From: DASYAN01 sp034431765
GTDB taxonomy: Bacteria; Chloroflexota; Ktedonobacteria; Ktedonobacterales; Ktedonobacteraceae
Reading direction: 5' to 3'
DNA: 64,000 nucleotides
Assembly (NCBI GenBank): GCA_034431765.1
Contig: DAOUDD010000095.1
Coordinates: 8,260-72,259 of the forward strand
The notes under the pieces were generated by a model, which worked only from the letters and a program-made list of their open reading frames with translations, had not been told where the DNA came from and did no database searches. The translations under genes were made by a program, and so were the position numbers. Positions 16,173-25,439 of the stretch are shown one piece after another. How positions within the stretch are numbered: position 1 is the stretch's first letter; each line of letters opens with the position of its first letter.

Positions 16173-18188
16173 TTATTCCGAGCGCAAGACGACAACATCC
16201 AGCGCTGGAACTGTCAGCGTGCCTGAGACTGTTTTATCGTCGAGCAACGAGATGAAGGTTCCGGAGGGCAGCGGGACGGATTGTGCCTGCTGAGTGTGGT
16301 TGAGCAGGAAGTAGACCGAACTACCATTGCTGTGCGTACGCTGTGTGACTTCAATCGTTTCTGGAAGAGGGAGAACAGGGGCAACCGAGGCCTGCTGGCA
16401 AAGCATGTGCAAAAGTTTTGTGTACAGTTCGTCGTCAGGCTGAGTTGCCAGGTAGTAAGCCTGTCCCTGGCCGTACTGATTTCTGGTCAGGGCCGGACCA
16501 TGGGCGTAGTAGTCACTGGCGAAGACACCGAGAGCCTGTGCGTCCTCTAGATGAATCAGTTCGCCCCACAGCGTACAAGGGTACGTTCCAGCCAGCTCTC
16601 CCTCCTTGACAAGAACCTCGTTGGTCATCTCAGGTGTCCACGGGTCAAACTCCTCGACGTGAATGCCAAGCAACTGGCGCAGTGATCCGGGATATCCCTT
16701 CAGAAAGACATGATCACTCTCATCAACGATGCCACTGAAGAAGGTTGTCAGTAGTGTGCCTCCGCGCGAAACGAAGTGTTCCAGGTTCTCAGGCACGCCG
16801 GGACGCGTCATGTAGAGTAATGGTGCGAGCACGAGTCTGTATGCACTGAGATCGCTGTCAGGTTGAACGATATCGACGGCAATGTTGAGGTGGTGCAGGG
16901 CACGGTACAAATTGGCAATCTGATCAACGTAGTGGACGCGATTGCTCGGTCCAGGTTGGTACTCGACGGCCCACCAGTTTTCCCAGTCCATAAGAAGCGC
17001 AACCCTGGCCTGGATACGTGTACCTGCAACATTGGCGGAGAGTTTTTGCATCTCGCTGCCTACTCTAGCGACCTGCTGAAAGATACGGTTGTGCTCATTA
17101 CCTTCGTGCGTCACAACGGAACTATGAAACTTTTCAGCTCCAGCCTGAGATTGTCGCCATTGGAAGAACATCACCCCATCAGCTCCATGAGCGATAGCCT
17201 GAAGTGCTTGCAGACGCATCTGTCCAGGTCGCTTATGTGGATTCTGCTCCATCCAGTTAATTTGGCTCGGACTCTGTTCCATCACCATGTGAGGTTGACC
17301 ACCTTTGAAGGAGCGCATTATATCATGCTGCCATGCACTCCACCAGACAGGGGTTGTGCGAGCGGGATATATATCAAACGAGACAACATCCATGTGCTTT
17401 GCCCACTTATAGCCATCGACAGGTTTGAAAGTGGTCATCAGATTTGTCGTCAATGGAATATGAGGGGTGATTTTGCGTAAAATATCTTCCTCAACACGAT
17501 AACAACCCAGGAGAGAGTCATCCATGAAGCGCCAGTAGTCGAGCACCTGGCCTGGGTTATTCTGAGCCGGGGAGATGCGTGGAGGAAGAATGTCTTCCCA
17601 ATCGTAGTAACGCTGGCTCCAAAAGTTAGTTCCCCATGCATCATTAAGTTTCTCAAGTGTGATATAGCGCGCTTGTAGCCAGGTGCGAAAGGCCGTAACG
17701 CAGTTGTCACAATAGCACTGTGATGTGTGACAGCCATACTCGTTGTTCAGATGCCACATCTTTAAGGCCGGGTGCCGAGCATAGCGCTCAGCTAAATGCT
17801 GTACGAGGGCAGCAGATTTGCGGCGGAAATCAGGGCTATTGGGGCAGTAATGCTGGCGGGAACCGTGACTCATACGGATACCTTCACGAGTCACCGGTAA
17901 CATTGAAGGGTAGAGACGGCTCATCCATGTGGGTGGCGAAGCGGTTGCCGTTGCCAGGTCAGCCATGATACCGTGTTCGTGCAGCAGGTCGAGAATGCGG
18001 TCAAGCCCTTCAAAAAAATAGCGCTCTGGTTGTGGCTCCAACTGAGCCCAGGAGAAGATATTGATAGAGACCATATTAACCGCTGCCAACTTCATCAGAC
18101 GCATATCATCGCGCCAGATCTCCTCAGACCACTGCTCAGGATTATAGTCTCCTCCATACAAAATCGTACCGGGTAAGGGATGTTGCAT
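16173..18188 (-). CDS. Beta-galactosidase, glycoside hydrolase family 42
   Basis: This 671-residue cytoplasmic hydrolase removes terminal beta-galactose from oligosaccharides. The TIM barrel (about 1-390) begins with the GH42 hallmark YGGDYNPEQW. The acid/base Glu is in HLNNEYG (Glu150), and the nucleophile Glu is in VMEQSPSQ (about 308). Four cysteines (C115, C153, C158, C163, with C160 nearby) match the zinc site of many GH42 enzymes. A trimerisation domain (about 395-600) and a small C-terminal beta domain follow. There is no signal peptide. Family length is normal. It is not joined to a transporter; the sugar operon at 42-50 kb is the nearest one. Confidence 0.95.
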   Translation of the reverse strand: MQHPLPGTILYGGDYNPEQWSEEIWRDDMRLMKLAAVNMVSINIFSWAQLEPQPERYFFEGLDRILDLLHEHGIMADLATATASPPTWMSRLYPSMLPVTREGIRMSHGSRQHYCPNSPDFRRKSAALVQHLAERYARHPALKMWHLNNEYGCHTSQCYCDNCVTAFRTWLQARYITLEKLNDAWGTNFWSQRYYDWEDILPPRISPAQNNPGQVLDYWRFMDDSLLGCYRVEEDILRKITPHIPLTTNLMTTFKPVDGYKWAKHMDVVSFDIYPARTTPVWWSAWQHDIMRSFKGGQPHMVMEQSPSQINWMEQNPHKRPGQMRLQALQAIAHGADGVMFFQWRQSQAGAEKFHSSVVTHEGNEHNRIFQQVARVGSEMQKLSANVAGTRIQARVALLMDWENWWAVEYQPGPSNRVHYVDQIANLYRALHHLNIAVDIVQPDSDLSAYRLVLAPLLYMTRPGVPENLEHFVSRGGTLLTTFFSGIVDESDHVFLKGYPGSLRQLLGIHVEEFDPWTPEMTNEVLVKEGELAGTYPCTLWGELIHLEDAQALGVFASDYYAHGPALTRNQYGQGQAYYLATQPDDELYTKLLHMLCQQASVAPVLPLPETIEVTQRTHSNGSSVYFLLNHTQQAQSVPLPSGTFISLLDDKTVSGTLTVPALDVVVLRSE

Positions 18189-18213
18189 ACATGTACTGCC
18201 TTTCTACATGTGT

Positions 18214-18312
18214 TCAAATGTGTTCACACATTGGTCGGTGGCCTTGCATAAATTCCAGGGTGGCTGCGTCCCGTTCGCTGACCTCCAGCTTGATCTTCTT
18301 GCTGATCAGCAT
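18214..18312 (-). pseudogene. TnpB (IS200/IS605 OrfB) 5' relic
   Basis: The minus-strand frame encodes 32 residues beginning MLISKKIKLEVSERDAATLEF, which I recognise as the start of IS200/IS605-type TnpB proteins (KKIKLEVSEQDAAMLEF...). After FMQ the match ends and a stop follows, so nearly the whole RNA-guided nuclease is lost. A purine-rich AGAGGAAGAAGGAAG precedes the ATG, and TATACT lies near 18352-18357. The stretch 18313-18601 is probably the left part of the same dead element. No other gene is convincing there. Confidence 0.6.
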
Positions 18313-18601
18313 CTTCCTTCTTCCTCTTTCCCTCACCTGCACCCCCAGGGCAGTATACCACCACTCCCAAGACTCATCAAATCGCCCCTACACGGTCCAT
18401 GCACGTAGACCGCACTGGCGTATTCTCCGATCGTTGGATGACACCCAACCTCATAGAGCACCAGCGTGCCTGCTAGATGTGGAACGCCAAGAAGCTGCTT
18501 GGCTCCTGGCACTGTCAGTCGTCCTCGTTTCCGATGCATAGCACGTCCTCTCCTTTCCTTCTTGTTGCTGGGGCACTCCTGCTGCCAGTGCGCCCCTCAT
18601 C

Positions 18602-19627
18602 TTAATCTCTCGCACCTGTCCCGTCAGGGTCGTGTATCCCAACCTGTGGACAGATCAATACGCCGCCGCTGCAGATAGAATCGCGTAGCACGTTGTGTAC
18701 TATGTGTTCAACATCGCCAGAGATGCGTATGAGTTGGCTCTTCGCCCAGTCCTCATCCCAGGCGTTGCGCTCTTGCAAATACTGCTGACAGCGTAGCAGT
18801 GGATCAGAAGCATTTGTAAGAGCAGAGGAAGGATTCTGCCTGTTTGGAACTGCCGAGGAAGGAGGCGAAACGTGATTGGGAATGCGAACTGTGCACATTT
18901 CTAGTATCATTGGACCAGATCCAGAGCGTACAGAAGATAGAGCACGCCTCATCGCTGTATAGACAGCAATAATATCTGTTCCGTCAATTTGTTGAACAGG
19001 AAGAGAAGGGGGGAGATCAACGTGAGCAAAGCAAGAGGCGGGAGGTGGAAGAGTAGTACAATCGTGTTCACAGATAAAAATGATGGGCAGATTGTGTAGC
19101 GCGGCAAAGCGTGGACCCTCTAGAAAATCTGGCTCAGTCAGCGCATCGTTGCTACAGTATGTCACAGTCACGACGGAAGCTTTACGTAGCTTTGAGGCAA
19201 AGGCAATCCCGGCCGCATGCAGGAGTTGGGTAGCGACCGGTGCCGAGCCAGTTACTGTGTTGTGCTTCTGATACCCCCAGTGGTGCAACAGAGCGGGCTG
19301 ACCATGCACTGCTGTAGAAGAGGACGAAGGGTGCACGTTCTTCGTGAGAGAAGAGGAAGAGAGGCAGGAACGAAACACCTCATATGGCGTCATGCCAATA
19401 GTTAGGACGACGCCCAGATCGCGGTAGCAAGGTAGCGTGAAGTCAGTGCCTACTTCAATACATGACGCGCTACCCACCTGTGCCGCCTCGTGCCCACGAC
19501 AATCTATCACAAAGTCTACATACCCCTGAGTATGTAACTGACAGATGGCGTCATTCACGCAGCGTGTTAGAAGCATACGTGTGTACAAATCGCGTATGAG
19601 TGTTGTCGAAAGCTCTGCGCTCGTCAT
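18602..19627 (-). CDS. Degenerate thiamine-diphosphate E1 alpha-like protein
   Basis: This 341-residue protein follows the E1 alpha fold of 2-oxoacid dehydrogenases from the N-terminus (LYTRMLLTRCVND, then GHEAAQVGSA near 45-54, then YRDLGVVL). The thiamine diphosphate motif is broken. GDG is replaced by SND (about 157-159) and the closing NN by EHD. The loop normally holding the conserved serines is serine-rich and altered. It is divergent from, and related to, the intact E1 fusion at 19915. It is probably a paralogue that has lost catalysis, either regulatory or decaying. No E1 beta follows; the gene ends next to a dead TnpB element. I see no clear ribosome binding site. Confidence 0.7.
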   Translation of the reverse strand: MTSAELSTTLIRDLYTRMLLTRCVNDAICQLHTQGYVDFVIDCRGHEAAQVGSASCIEVGTDFTLPCYRDLGVVLTIGMTPYEVFRSCLSSSSLTKNVHPSSSSTAVHGQPALLHHWGYQKHNTVTGSAPVATQLLHAAGIAFASKLRKASVVTVTYCSNDALTEPDFLEGPRFAALHNLPIIFICEHDCTTLPPPASCFAHVDLPPSLPVQQIDGTDIIAVYTAMRRALSSVRSGSGPMILEMCTVRIPNHVSPPSSAVPNRQNPSSALTNASDPLLRCQQYLQERNAWDEDWAKSQLIRISGDVEHIVHNVLRDSICSGGVLICPQVGIHDPDGTGARD

Positions 19628-19914
19628 TACTTGCGTATTTCAGAAAGAGATGTTCTTCATACAGAAAGAACAGCGAATAGAGAGTTGGGTAGGAAACAGA
19701 GCCTTGCAAGAAGGCTCGCATCATTATAGTGCTCTATCTCGGCTATTGTCTAGAGCTATGAAGACGTGGCTAGCAATAGGATGGACAGGGGAAAAGTAGA
19801 GATAGGATTGCTTTTCGCGTTCAGCAATTCTATAATGTGTGGCATGTGGTATATTGGAGGAGCAAAGATGGTGCCTACGATGTCAACGCAGACGATAATG
19901 GAGGCAAAAATTAA

Positions 19915-22011
19915 ATGAGTGTGAATATTCGAGCTGAAGAAACGGGATCTCTAGCAATGTCGCTGGACCCGATAAAGTTGTATCGTACCATGTTGACCGC
20001 ACGTGTGATCAATGACATTCTGAAGACACGCAAGACACAGGGACGTTTCCCATTTTATATTGGATGTGCTGGTCACGAAGTGATGGCGGCAGTCGTTGCA
20101 GCTCTCAATGACGAGGATTGGCTCGCGTTATATTATCGTGATCTAGCCGCGTGGTTACAGAGAACCGGCGATATCTATGGCCCTTTGCGCGAGGCTTATT
20201 CGCGCACAACGGGACCAATGACTGCTGGGCGCAATATGCCATCGCACTACTCAAGTAAAAAAAATCGTATCTTACCCAGCTTTAGCGAGGTTGCAGGACT
20301 CTGTCCCTTTGCAGGCGGCGTGGGCTTCTCTTTGAAACAACAGCAGAAAAGTGAACTGATCCTTTGTTCAACAGGAGATGGTGGGGCAGCAACCAATGAC
20401 TTTCATGTGCTCTGTCGCCAAGCGGCAATCTATAAATTGCCGATTTTGATTGTGGTTGAAGACAATAATTGGGCCATTACGACGAGTGGCGGCATTCAAT
20501 GGGCCGGTTCTCTTGCTGAGATTGCGCGTGCCAGTACGATCATGGCGGAAGAGGTGGATGGCTCGGATGTCATGGCAACCTTTGATGTTGCAACACGGCT
20601 GGTAAAGCATATTCGCTCAGGGGAAGGACCGGCGCTTCTGCATCTGCATCTGGGGCTGTTAGATCCGCATTCGAGCAGCACAGATATTCGCGCCTATCGC
20701 AAAAAAGACGAGATTGAATTGACGAGCGCGACCAAAGATCCAGTGAAGAATTTGGGGCGCTGGCTCGTTGAGCAGGGTCATCTGCAGGATGCTGATCTGG
20801 AAGGGATGCGCCGCGAGGTTCGCGCCGAGCTGGAGCGTATTGAGCAAGAGGTATTGCAGGAGCCTGAGCCAACGGCTAAGCGTGTCCTGCAACATGCCAT
20901 CGCTGTTCCGCAATGGCAAGAAAACACACCGCGTAGCCCGAAACGGCAGATGACGATGTTGGGTGCAATCAATGATGCCCTGGTCGAACTGGCACAGCGC
21001 GATCCTAACTTCTTTGTCTTTGGGCAGGATGTCGGTAGTCCGAAGGGTGGTGTCTTTGGTGCAACAGCGGCACTGGTGACACGATTTCCCCAGCGCTCGA
21101 TCAGTAGCCCATTGAATGAGCAATTGATCATTGGCATTGTCGCGGGCACGGGCATGCATAATGGCAAGGCGCGCTGCGCTGAAATTCAGTTCGTCGATTA
21201 TCACCAGTCAGCCGCGCAAACGATCCGCCTGGCCGCGCGCATCTCCTACCAATCGCACGGAGATTGGTATGTGCCGATGGTGATTCGCACAAAATCTGGC
21301 AGTGGTGGTGGTGGTCCGATTTCCAGTGGCTCGGCGGGCGGTGGAGCATACGGACACTCAAACGCAGGTGAGCAATGGTTTACCTCTATTCCGGGCATGA
21401 TCACCGTCTGTCCCGCAACACCATACGACGCGAAGGGACTGCTGCTGGAGTCGGCGCGCTCACAATCCCCCGTCACATTCCTGGAACGCGGTCGCCTCTA
21501 TCGCTCCGAGCCACCAAAGGATGCGAACGGGACGATTATTCCTGTGATGGCTGAATACTGGCAGGTGCCCGAAGGCTACTACACCCTGCCATTGGGTAAG
21601 GCGCGACGTATGCGTATCGGCGAGGGGCCAGTCAGCCTTGCGATTCTTGCATGGGGAACGATGGTGCTAGAGTCCTGTACGGCAGCCGCCAACGTGGTTG
21701 CGCGTGAGGGTGGGGCTATCGAAGTCGTGGACCTGCGCACGCTGGTGCCTTTTGACCAGGAAACTATCGCCTTCGCTGTGAAGGAGAGCAATCGCGTGCT
21801 CGTCGTCACAGAAGAGAGCGACTATACAGGCTTTGGACGTTATCTGCACTCCTGGGTCGTCAAGCACTGCTTCTACGATCTCGATGCAACGCCTGAGTTC
21901 ATCAGCGCCGTAGCTGCCCCCGCTGCCCCATATAATGCACCTGAAGAGACCGTCTTCTTCCCTTCGGCTCAAACCATTGAAGAGAAGATCGAGCAGTTGT
22001 TGGTGGAGTAA
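19915..22011 (+). CDS. Fused E1 alpha-beta 2-oxoacid dehydrogenase
   Basis: This 698-residue protein joins both subunits of the thiamine-diphosphate E1 component. The alpha part (about 1-330) has GHEVMAA (about 55), YYRDLA, and the cofactor motif GDGGAATND...EDNNW (about 156-190). The beta part (about 345-698) starts with MTMLGAINDALVEL and has FGQDVG, PLNEQLIIGIVAGTGM and the C-terminal transketolase fold (VVDLRTLVPFD near 606). It decarboxylates a 2-oxoacid and passes the acyl group to lipoyl-E2. The fusion resembles branched-chain E1 types. No E2 is present, so partners must be encoded elsewhere. GGAGG lies about 11 nt before the ATG. A hairpin terminator follows. Confidence 0.9.
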   Translation: MSVNIRAEETGSLAMSLDPIKLYRTMLTARVINDILKTRKTQGRFPFYIGCAGHEVMAAVVAALNDEDWLALYYRDLAAWLQRTGDIYGPLREAYSRTTGPMTAGRNMPSHYSSKKNRILPSFSEVAGLCPFAGGVGFSLKQQQKSELILCSTGDGGAATNDFHVLCRQAAIYKLPILIVVEDNNWAITTSGGIQWAGSLAEIARASTIMAEEVDGSDVMATFDVATRLVKHIRSGEGPALLHLHLGLLDPHSSSTDIRAYRKKDEIELTSATKDPVKNLGRWLVEQGHLQDADLEGMRREVRAELERIEQEVLQEPEPTAKRVLQHAIAVPQWQENTPRSPKRQMTMLGAINDALVELAQRDPNFFVFGQDVGSPKGGVFGATAALVTRFPQRSISSPLNEQLIIGIVAGTGMHNGKARCAEIQFVDYHQSAAQTIRLAARISYQSHGDWYVPMVIRTKSGSGGGGPISSGSAGGGAYGHSNAGEQWFTSIPGMITVCPATPYDAKGLLLESARSQSPVTFLERGRLYRSEPPKDANGTIIPVMAEYWQVPEGYYTLPLGKARRMRIGEGPVSLAILAWGTMVLESCTAAANVVAREGGAIEVVDLRTLVPFDQETIAFAVKESNRVLVVTEESDYTGFGRYLHSWVVKHCFYDLDATPEFISAVAAPAAPYNAPEETVFFPSAQTIEEKIEQLLVE

Positions 22012-22038
22012 CTATAAATTCTTAAGGTCGATAAGATT

Positions 22039-22072
22039 AAGAGGTGTGACGATATGTTGCACCTCTTCTTTG
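22039..22072 (+). terminator. Terminator between the E1 fusion and the kinase
   Basis: AAGAGGTG (22039-22046) pairs with CACCTCTT (22060-22067) and is followed by CTTTGTT. It lies between two convergent genes and best fits termination of the E1 gene on the plus strand. Confidence 0.65.
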
Positions 22073-23041
22073 TTAAAGGTTTCCTCCTAACAATAAGGCT
22101 TGCCCTTCAAGAAACATCCGACACTCCTGTGCACTGAAGCGTGGAATACGCTCCTTGAGCCATTCATGTTCAGACTGATTGGCAAGCAGATAGACGTATG
22201 CTCCTGCTCTGCTAAGGAGGAAATATGCATCAATGAGACGAGAATATGCGGAAGGAAGTGTTTCCTGCTGTTGGTAGGCTTCCAGAAGTACAGGGCGGAG
22301 AGATGCTGGGAGACAGGGAAGGCACGTGCCCAGGTCGAATAATGGAGACCCGAAGCCACAGAGCGAAAAATCAATAGGATAAACATTGTTGTGAGAAGTG
22401 AGTAGATTGCCGCGATGAAGGTCAGCGTGAATAAGCAGATGTGGCGCATGTATCTGTGCAAGTAGGCTGAAGACCTGTTCGAGTGTTTCCTGGATGACAG
22501 CGAAATCTTTTACCTGAATGATACCACTGAGTACTCCTTTAGTGAGCAGACTCATCTGTTGCCGATAGAAGGTCAGGTCATAGATAGGACGGGTAAAATT
22601 ATCGGGAATAGACCACTGGCGAGCGTGTGTATGCAGGGCAGCAAGAAGAGTACCAAGGTGTGTAACTTGTTCAAGAGATGGCGTTGTTGGAAAAGGTTCT
22701 GCCTCAATCCAGCTTAGGAGTGAACAGGGAATAGCTCTATTCTGTTCCGAGATAGTTGTGAGCAGTTCGCCATTTTTTGTATGGACAGGATGCTGCAATG
22801 TCAGGTTTGTGTCCTGAGAGAGCGTTTCCAGCCAACGTAGTTCCGAGATAATTCCTTGCGGCTGGAAGCGCTCTCCCTCAAAGGCGGCAGTTAATGGAGC
22901 ATGAATGCGCAGCAGATAACTGTTTCCTGTTTGCTTATCATCCACACGGAACGCCATATTTTCATTGTGACGGAGGAAGGTAACATCTGGCGATGTAATC
23001 GGATAGGCTTCAAGCGCACGTTGTGCCGGGTGTTTTTGCAT
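22073..23041 (-). CDS. APH-fold phosphotransferase (aminoglycoside/homoserine kinase-like)
   Basis: This small-molecule kinase of about 322 residues has the aminoglycoside phosphotransferase/choline kinase fold. The catalytic loop HADLHRGNLL (about 213-222) carries the Asp base and Asn. PIDFSLCGFGSPLFDLG (about 230-247) is the DFG-like metal-binding segment. The N-terminal lobe has NENMAFRVD and the lysine-equivalent YLLRIH. Length and C-terminal helices resemble the Ser/Thr kinase RdoA/homoserine kinase ThrB-like group. I chose ATG 23041; two upstream in-frame starts reach 23086 and cannot be excluded. The substrate is unknown and drug resistance should not be assumed. Confidence 0.8.
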   Translation of the reverse strand: MQKHPAQRALEAYPITSPDVTFLRHNENMAFRVDDKQTGNSYLLRIHAPLTAAFEGERFQPQGIISELRWLETLSQDTNLTLQHPVHTKNGELLTTISEQNRAIPCSLLSWIEAEPFPTTPSLEQVTHLGTLLAALHTHARQWSIPDNFTRPIYDLTFYRQQMSLLTKGVLSGIIQVKDFAVIQETLEQVFSLLAQIHAPHLLIHADLHRGNLLTSHNNVYPIDFSLCGFGSPLFDLGTCLPCLPASLRPVLLEAYQQQETLPSAYSRLIDAYFLLSRAGAYVYLLANQSEHEWLKERIPRFSAQECRMFLEGQALLLGGNL

Positions 23042-23269
23042 GACAATAACAGGCTCCTTCATCAGTACTGATGAGTATTGTACCATTGAAATCCAGAAGA
23101 ACTAGTGATAACATCAGTGCCTTTCAATGTGCTATGCTAAGGGCAGAAGAAGCGGGGGATGGAAGCGAAGTGGTGTCAGCAAGGAAGAGTGTGTGTCGTG
23201 CTCGGGTGAAAAATGTGTAGTCGTTCGGCTGTTGCTCTGTGAAGAGCGAACCGAGAAGGAGCGATTGCT

Positions 23270-24115
23270 ATGGAGACGGTCCATTCTGCTTTACGTCATC
23301 GGTTAGACGAGCATGGATACGTTGTTGTGCCAGGATTGCTACCGCAGGAGAATTTGGAGGCAGTGATTGCCGATATTGAGCGGCATGCAGGAGTGGACAT
23401 GACAAAGCCTGCGACGTGGTACAAGCCAGGAATCATTGCGCCAACGGGCATGATCGAGATGTACCATTATCAGTCCATGTGGAATAATCGCCAGCACCCA
23501 GCCGTTCATGCAGTCTTTGCGGATCTCTTTGGAACGGAAAAGCTCTGGGTCAGTCTGGATCGTACCAATTTGAAACCTCCGGTTGATACCCAGCATCCTG
23601 AGTATGATAATAGGGGCTTTATTCATTGGGATGTGGATATTGCGAGGTATCCGCAGATCGGTTTTGGGGTACAGGGTGTGCTGGCGCTGACCGATACTGA
23701 CGAGGATATGGGTGGTTTTCAATGTGTGCCGGAGATTTATCAGGACTTGAGCACATGGCTGGCAGAGCATCCGGTGGAACAGCGAACAGCGCGTACGCCG
23801 GATATCAGTGGGTATGAGATCACAAAGGTGCCGCTACGAGCGGGAGATATAGTGATCTGGCGCAACCTGCTGCCACATGGAAATGGACATAATCGCTCGC
23901 GTTCTGCACGCCTGGCGCAATATATCAGTATGTCCCTGGCGCGGGAGGATGATGTGCAGGCACGGCAGGTGCGTATTAATTGCTGGCAGCGGAACGCTCC
24001 TCCACCCAATCCATTCTTTCCAGGTGATTCACGCAAGATCGAAGAGCGACGTGAAGAGCCAGCGAAACTAACTGGGCTGGGGCGCAAGTTGTTGGGCCTT
24101 GATGCATGGAGATAG
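23270..24115 (+). CDS. Phytanoyl-CoA dioxygenase (PhyH) family protein
   Basis: This 281-residue Fe(II)/2-oxoglutarate oxygenase has a double-stranded beta-helix. It opens with LDEHGYVVVPGLL. The iron-binding His-x-Asp is HWDVD (about 122-126), the distal His is in LLPHGNGHNRS (about 202-212), and the following Arg would bind 2-oxoglutarate. PhyH proteins hydroxylate small acids, lipids or natural products; the substrate here is unknown. GAAGGAG lies about 10 nt before the ATG. It stands alone between the kinase and the zinc-ribbon gene. Confidence 0.88.
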   Translation: METVHSALRHRLDEHGYVVVPGLLPQENLEAVIADIERHAGVDMTKPATWYKPGIIAPTGMIEMYHYQSMWNNRQHPAVHAVFADLFGTEKLWVSLDRTNLKPPVDTQHPEYDNRGFIHWDVDIARYPQIGFGVQGVLALTDTDEDMGGFQCVPEIYQDLSTWLAEHPVEQRTARTPDISGYEITKVPLRAGDIVIWRNLLPHGNGHNRSRSARLAQYISMSLAREDDVQARQVRINCWQRNAPPPNPFFPGDSRKIEERREEPAKLTGLGRKLLGLDAWR

Positions 24116-24219
24116 AACAGGCTCTCTAGCTTTCTCGACGCGTTGGAGAAAGTGTGCTAGACTACGTTCTACAGTGGTAGATGAGTGTATACAAATTAAG
24201 AACGAGGAGTCCGTGAGCG

Positions 24220-25125
24220 ATGGTGAATTGTACATCCTGTGGAAGGAACGTTACCGGCAAGAAATTTTGTCCAGATTGTGGGACACGTGTCCAGGTTGCG
24301 CTACCGACGGTGCGCAGTTGTCCACAATGTTATGGTGAAGTAGGAGTAGAGGTGGCATTCTGCATGCACTGTGGTGCTGCCTTAGCTTCAACTGGACAAG
24401 CTCGTGCCACCACGCCATCTGCTCATCCTGTAACTCGTACCTGCCCAACGTGTTCTACACAGGTTGATAGTGCAATGACCTTTTGTACGCAATGTGGGCA
24501 TGACATGCGAAATATGTGCGTTCCTGCCAGTCTCGCCTGTACGAGTTGTGGTCGGCAGAATGAGGCAAGTATGCACTTCTGTGGTGGGTGTGGAGCGTCT
24601 CTTCATCGATCTGTTCCTGCAGCAGCATCGTATGGACAGGCAAATCCATATGGAGCACAAACACCTCATCCCCCTTCTCAAGGATATTCTCAGCCTTACC
24701 CACAGAACAGCTATGCTCAGTCATCGCCCTACGCACAGACGCCGTATCCAGCACAGCAGTCGTACGGACAGGCACAAGGAGGATATACACCTGAGCCGAT
24801 GTTGGGGCAGCAGCCAATGGTCCTACGCTGTCCAACTTGCATGGCGCAAGCTCAGGTTGGCGCGACGCATTGTACTAGTTGTCGGACAAGTCTGGCTGGG
24901 ATAGTGCCGACACCTGCTTATGGGAATCAAGGGCAACGCGGAGGCTTCTTACAGGGCAATGGAGGTCAGTTGGCAATGGGCGCACTTGGCGGAGCCGCTG
25001 CTGTTATTGGTGGCGAGATGCTGCTGCATGGCTTGGAGCGGCGCGTGGAGGATGGTATTTCGGGTCATCATCATCGAGATGAAGGCTTGCTTGGTGGCAT
25101 CGCTGATGATCTCGGCCTCTTCTAA
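24220..25125 (+). CDS. Multi-zinc-ribbon protein with low-complexity linker
   Basis: This 301-residue protein carries five Cys-x2-Cys...Cys-x2-Cys zinc ribbons. Four are at about residues 4-24, 33-52, 71-90 and 101-120. A Pro/Gln/Tyr-rich linker (about 130-198) follows, then a fifth ribbon at about 205-225. The C-terminus (about 245-301) has a Gly/Ala-rich hydrophobic stretch that might enter the membrane, then HHHRDEG and an acidic tail. No enzyme domain is visible. Such DZR-type proteins are common in Chloroflexi and often serve as scaffolds. GAGGAG lies about 11 nt upstream. Confidence 0.75.
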   Translation: MVNCTSCGRNVTGKKFCPDCGTRVQVALPTVRSCPQCYGEVGVEVAFCMHCGAALASTGQARATTPSAHPVTRTCPTCSTQVDSAMTFCTQCGHDMRNMCVPASLACTSCGRQNEASMHFCGGCGASLHRSVPAAASYGQANPYGAQTPHPPSQGYSQPYPQNSYAQSSPYAQTPYPAQQSYGQAQGGYTPEPMLGQQPMVLRCPTCMAQAQVGATHCTSCRTSLAGIVPTPAYGNQGQRGGFLQGNGGQLAMGALGGAAAVIGGEMLLHGLERRVEDGISGHHHRDEGLLGGIADDLGLF

Positions 25126-25439
25126 CACTCCTCTTGTATTGAGAAGAGTGTAGCTAGACGGTGTAGCAGAGCTGCTGCCTCATTTGCATCCTCGTACCCA
25201 GGTGGTGCTGGATTTTCTTCCTAGTGTGCGTCTCTTCTGTTGCGGCTACGGATTAAAGCGACTATAATACAGCGGGGCAACCTGTCTCTGTCTGTAGAAA
25301 AATTTGCCCTTATCATCGTTGTATATACCGAGAGTATAACGCGTTGCTTAAGCACTCTTAAGGATTTTGATCAGGAAGTATTAAGGAGAACGCGAGTCTT
25401 TTTTCGGAAAACGAAAGAGATGCAGCGTCGAGGCTACCC
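25126..25439. other. Intergenic region, nothing clear
   Basis: This 314-bp gap lies before the M16 peptidase gene. A weak hairpin, ACACTC...GAGTGT (from about 25125), follows the zinc-ribbon stop and may help end that transcript. A plus-strand frame from 25240 has no ribosome binding site or recognisable sequence. I could not place a promoter with confidence. Confidence 0.4.

Noticed and set aside
24494..24904. Antiparallel and shifted frames over the zinc-ribbon gene
   Set aside because: The CxxC pattern in the main frame is decisive; the others are shadows.
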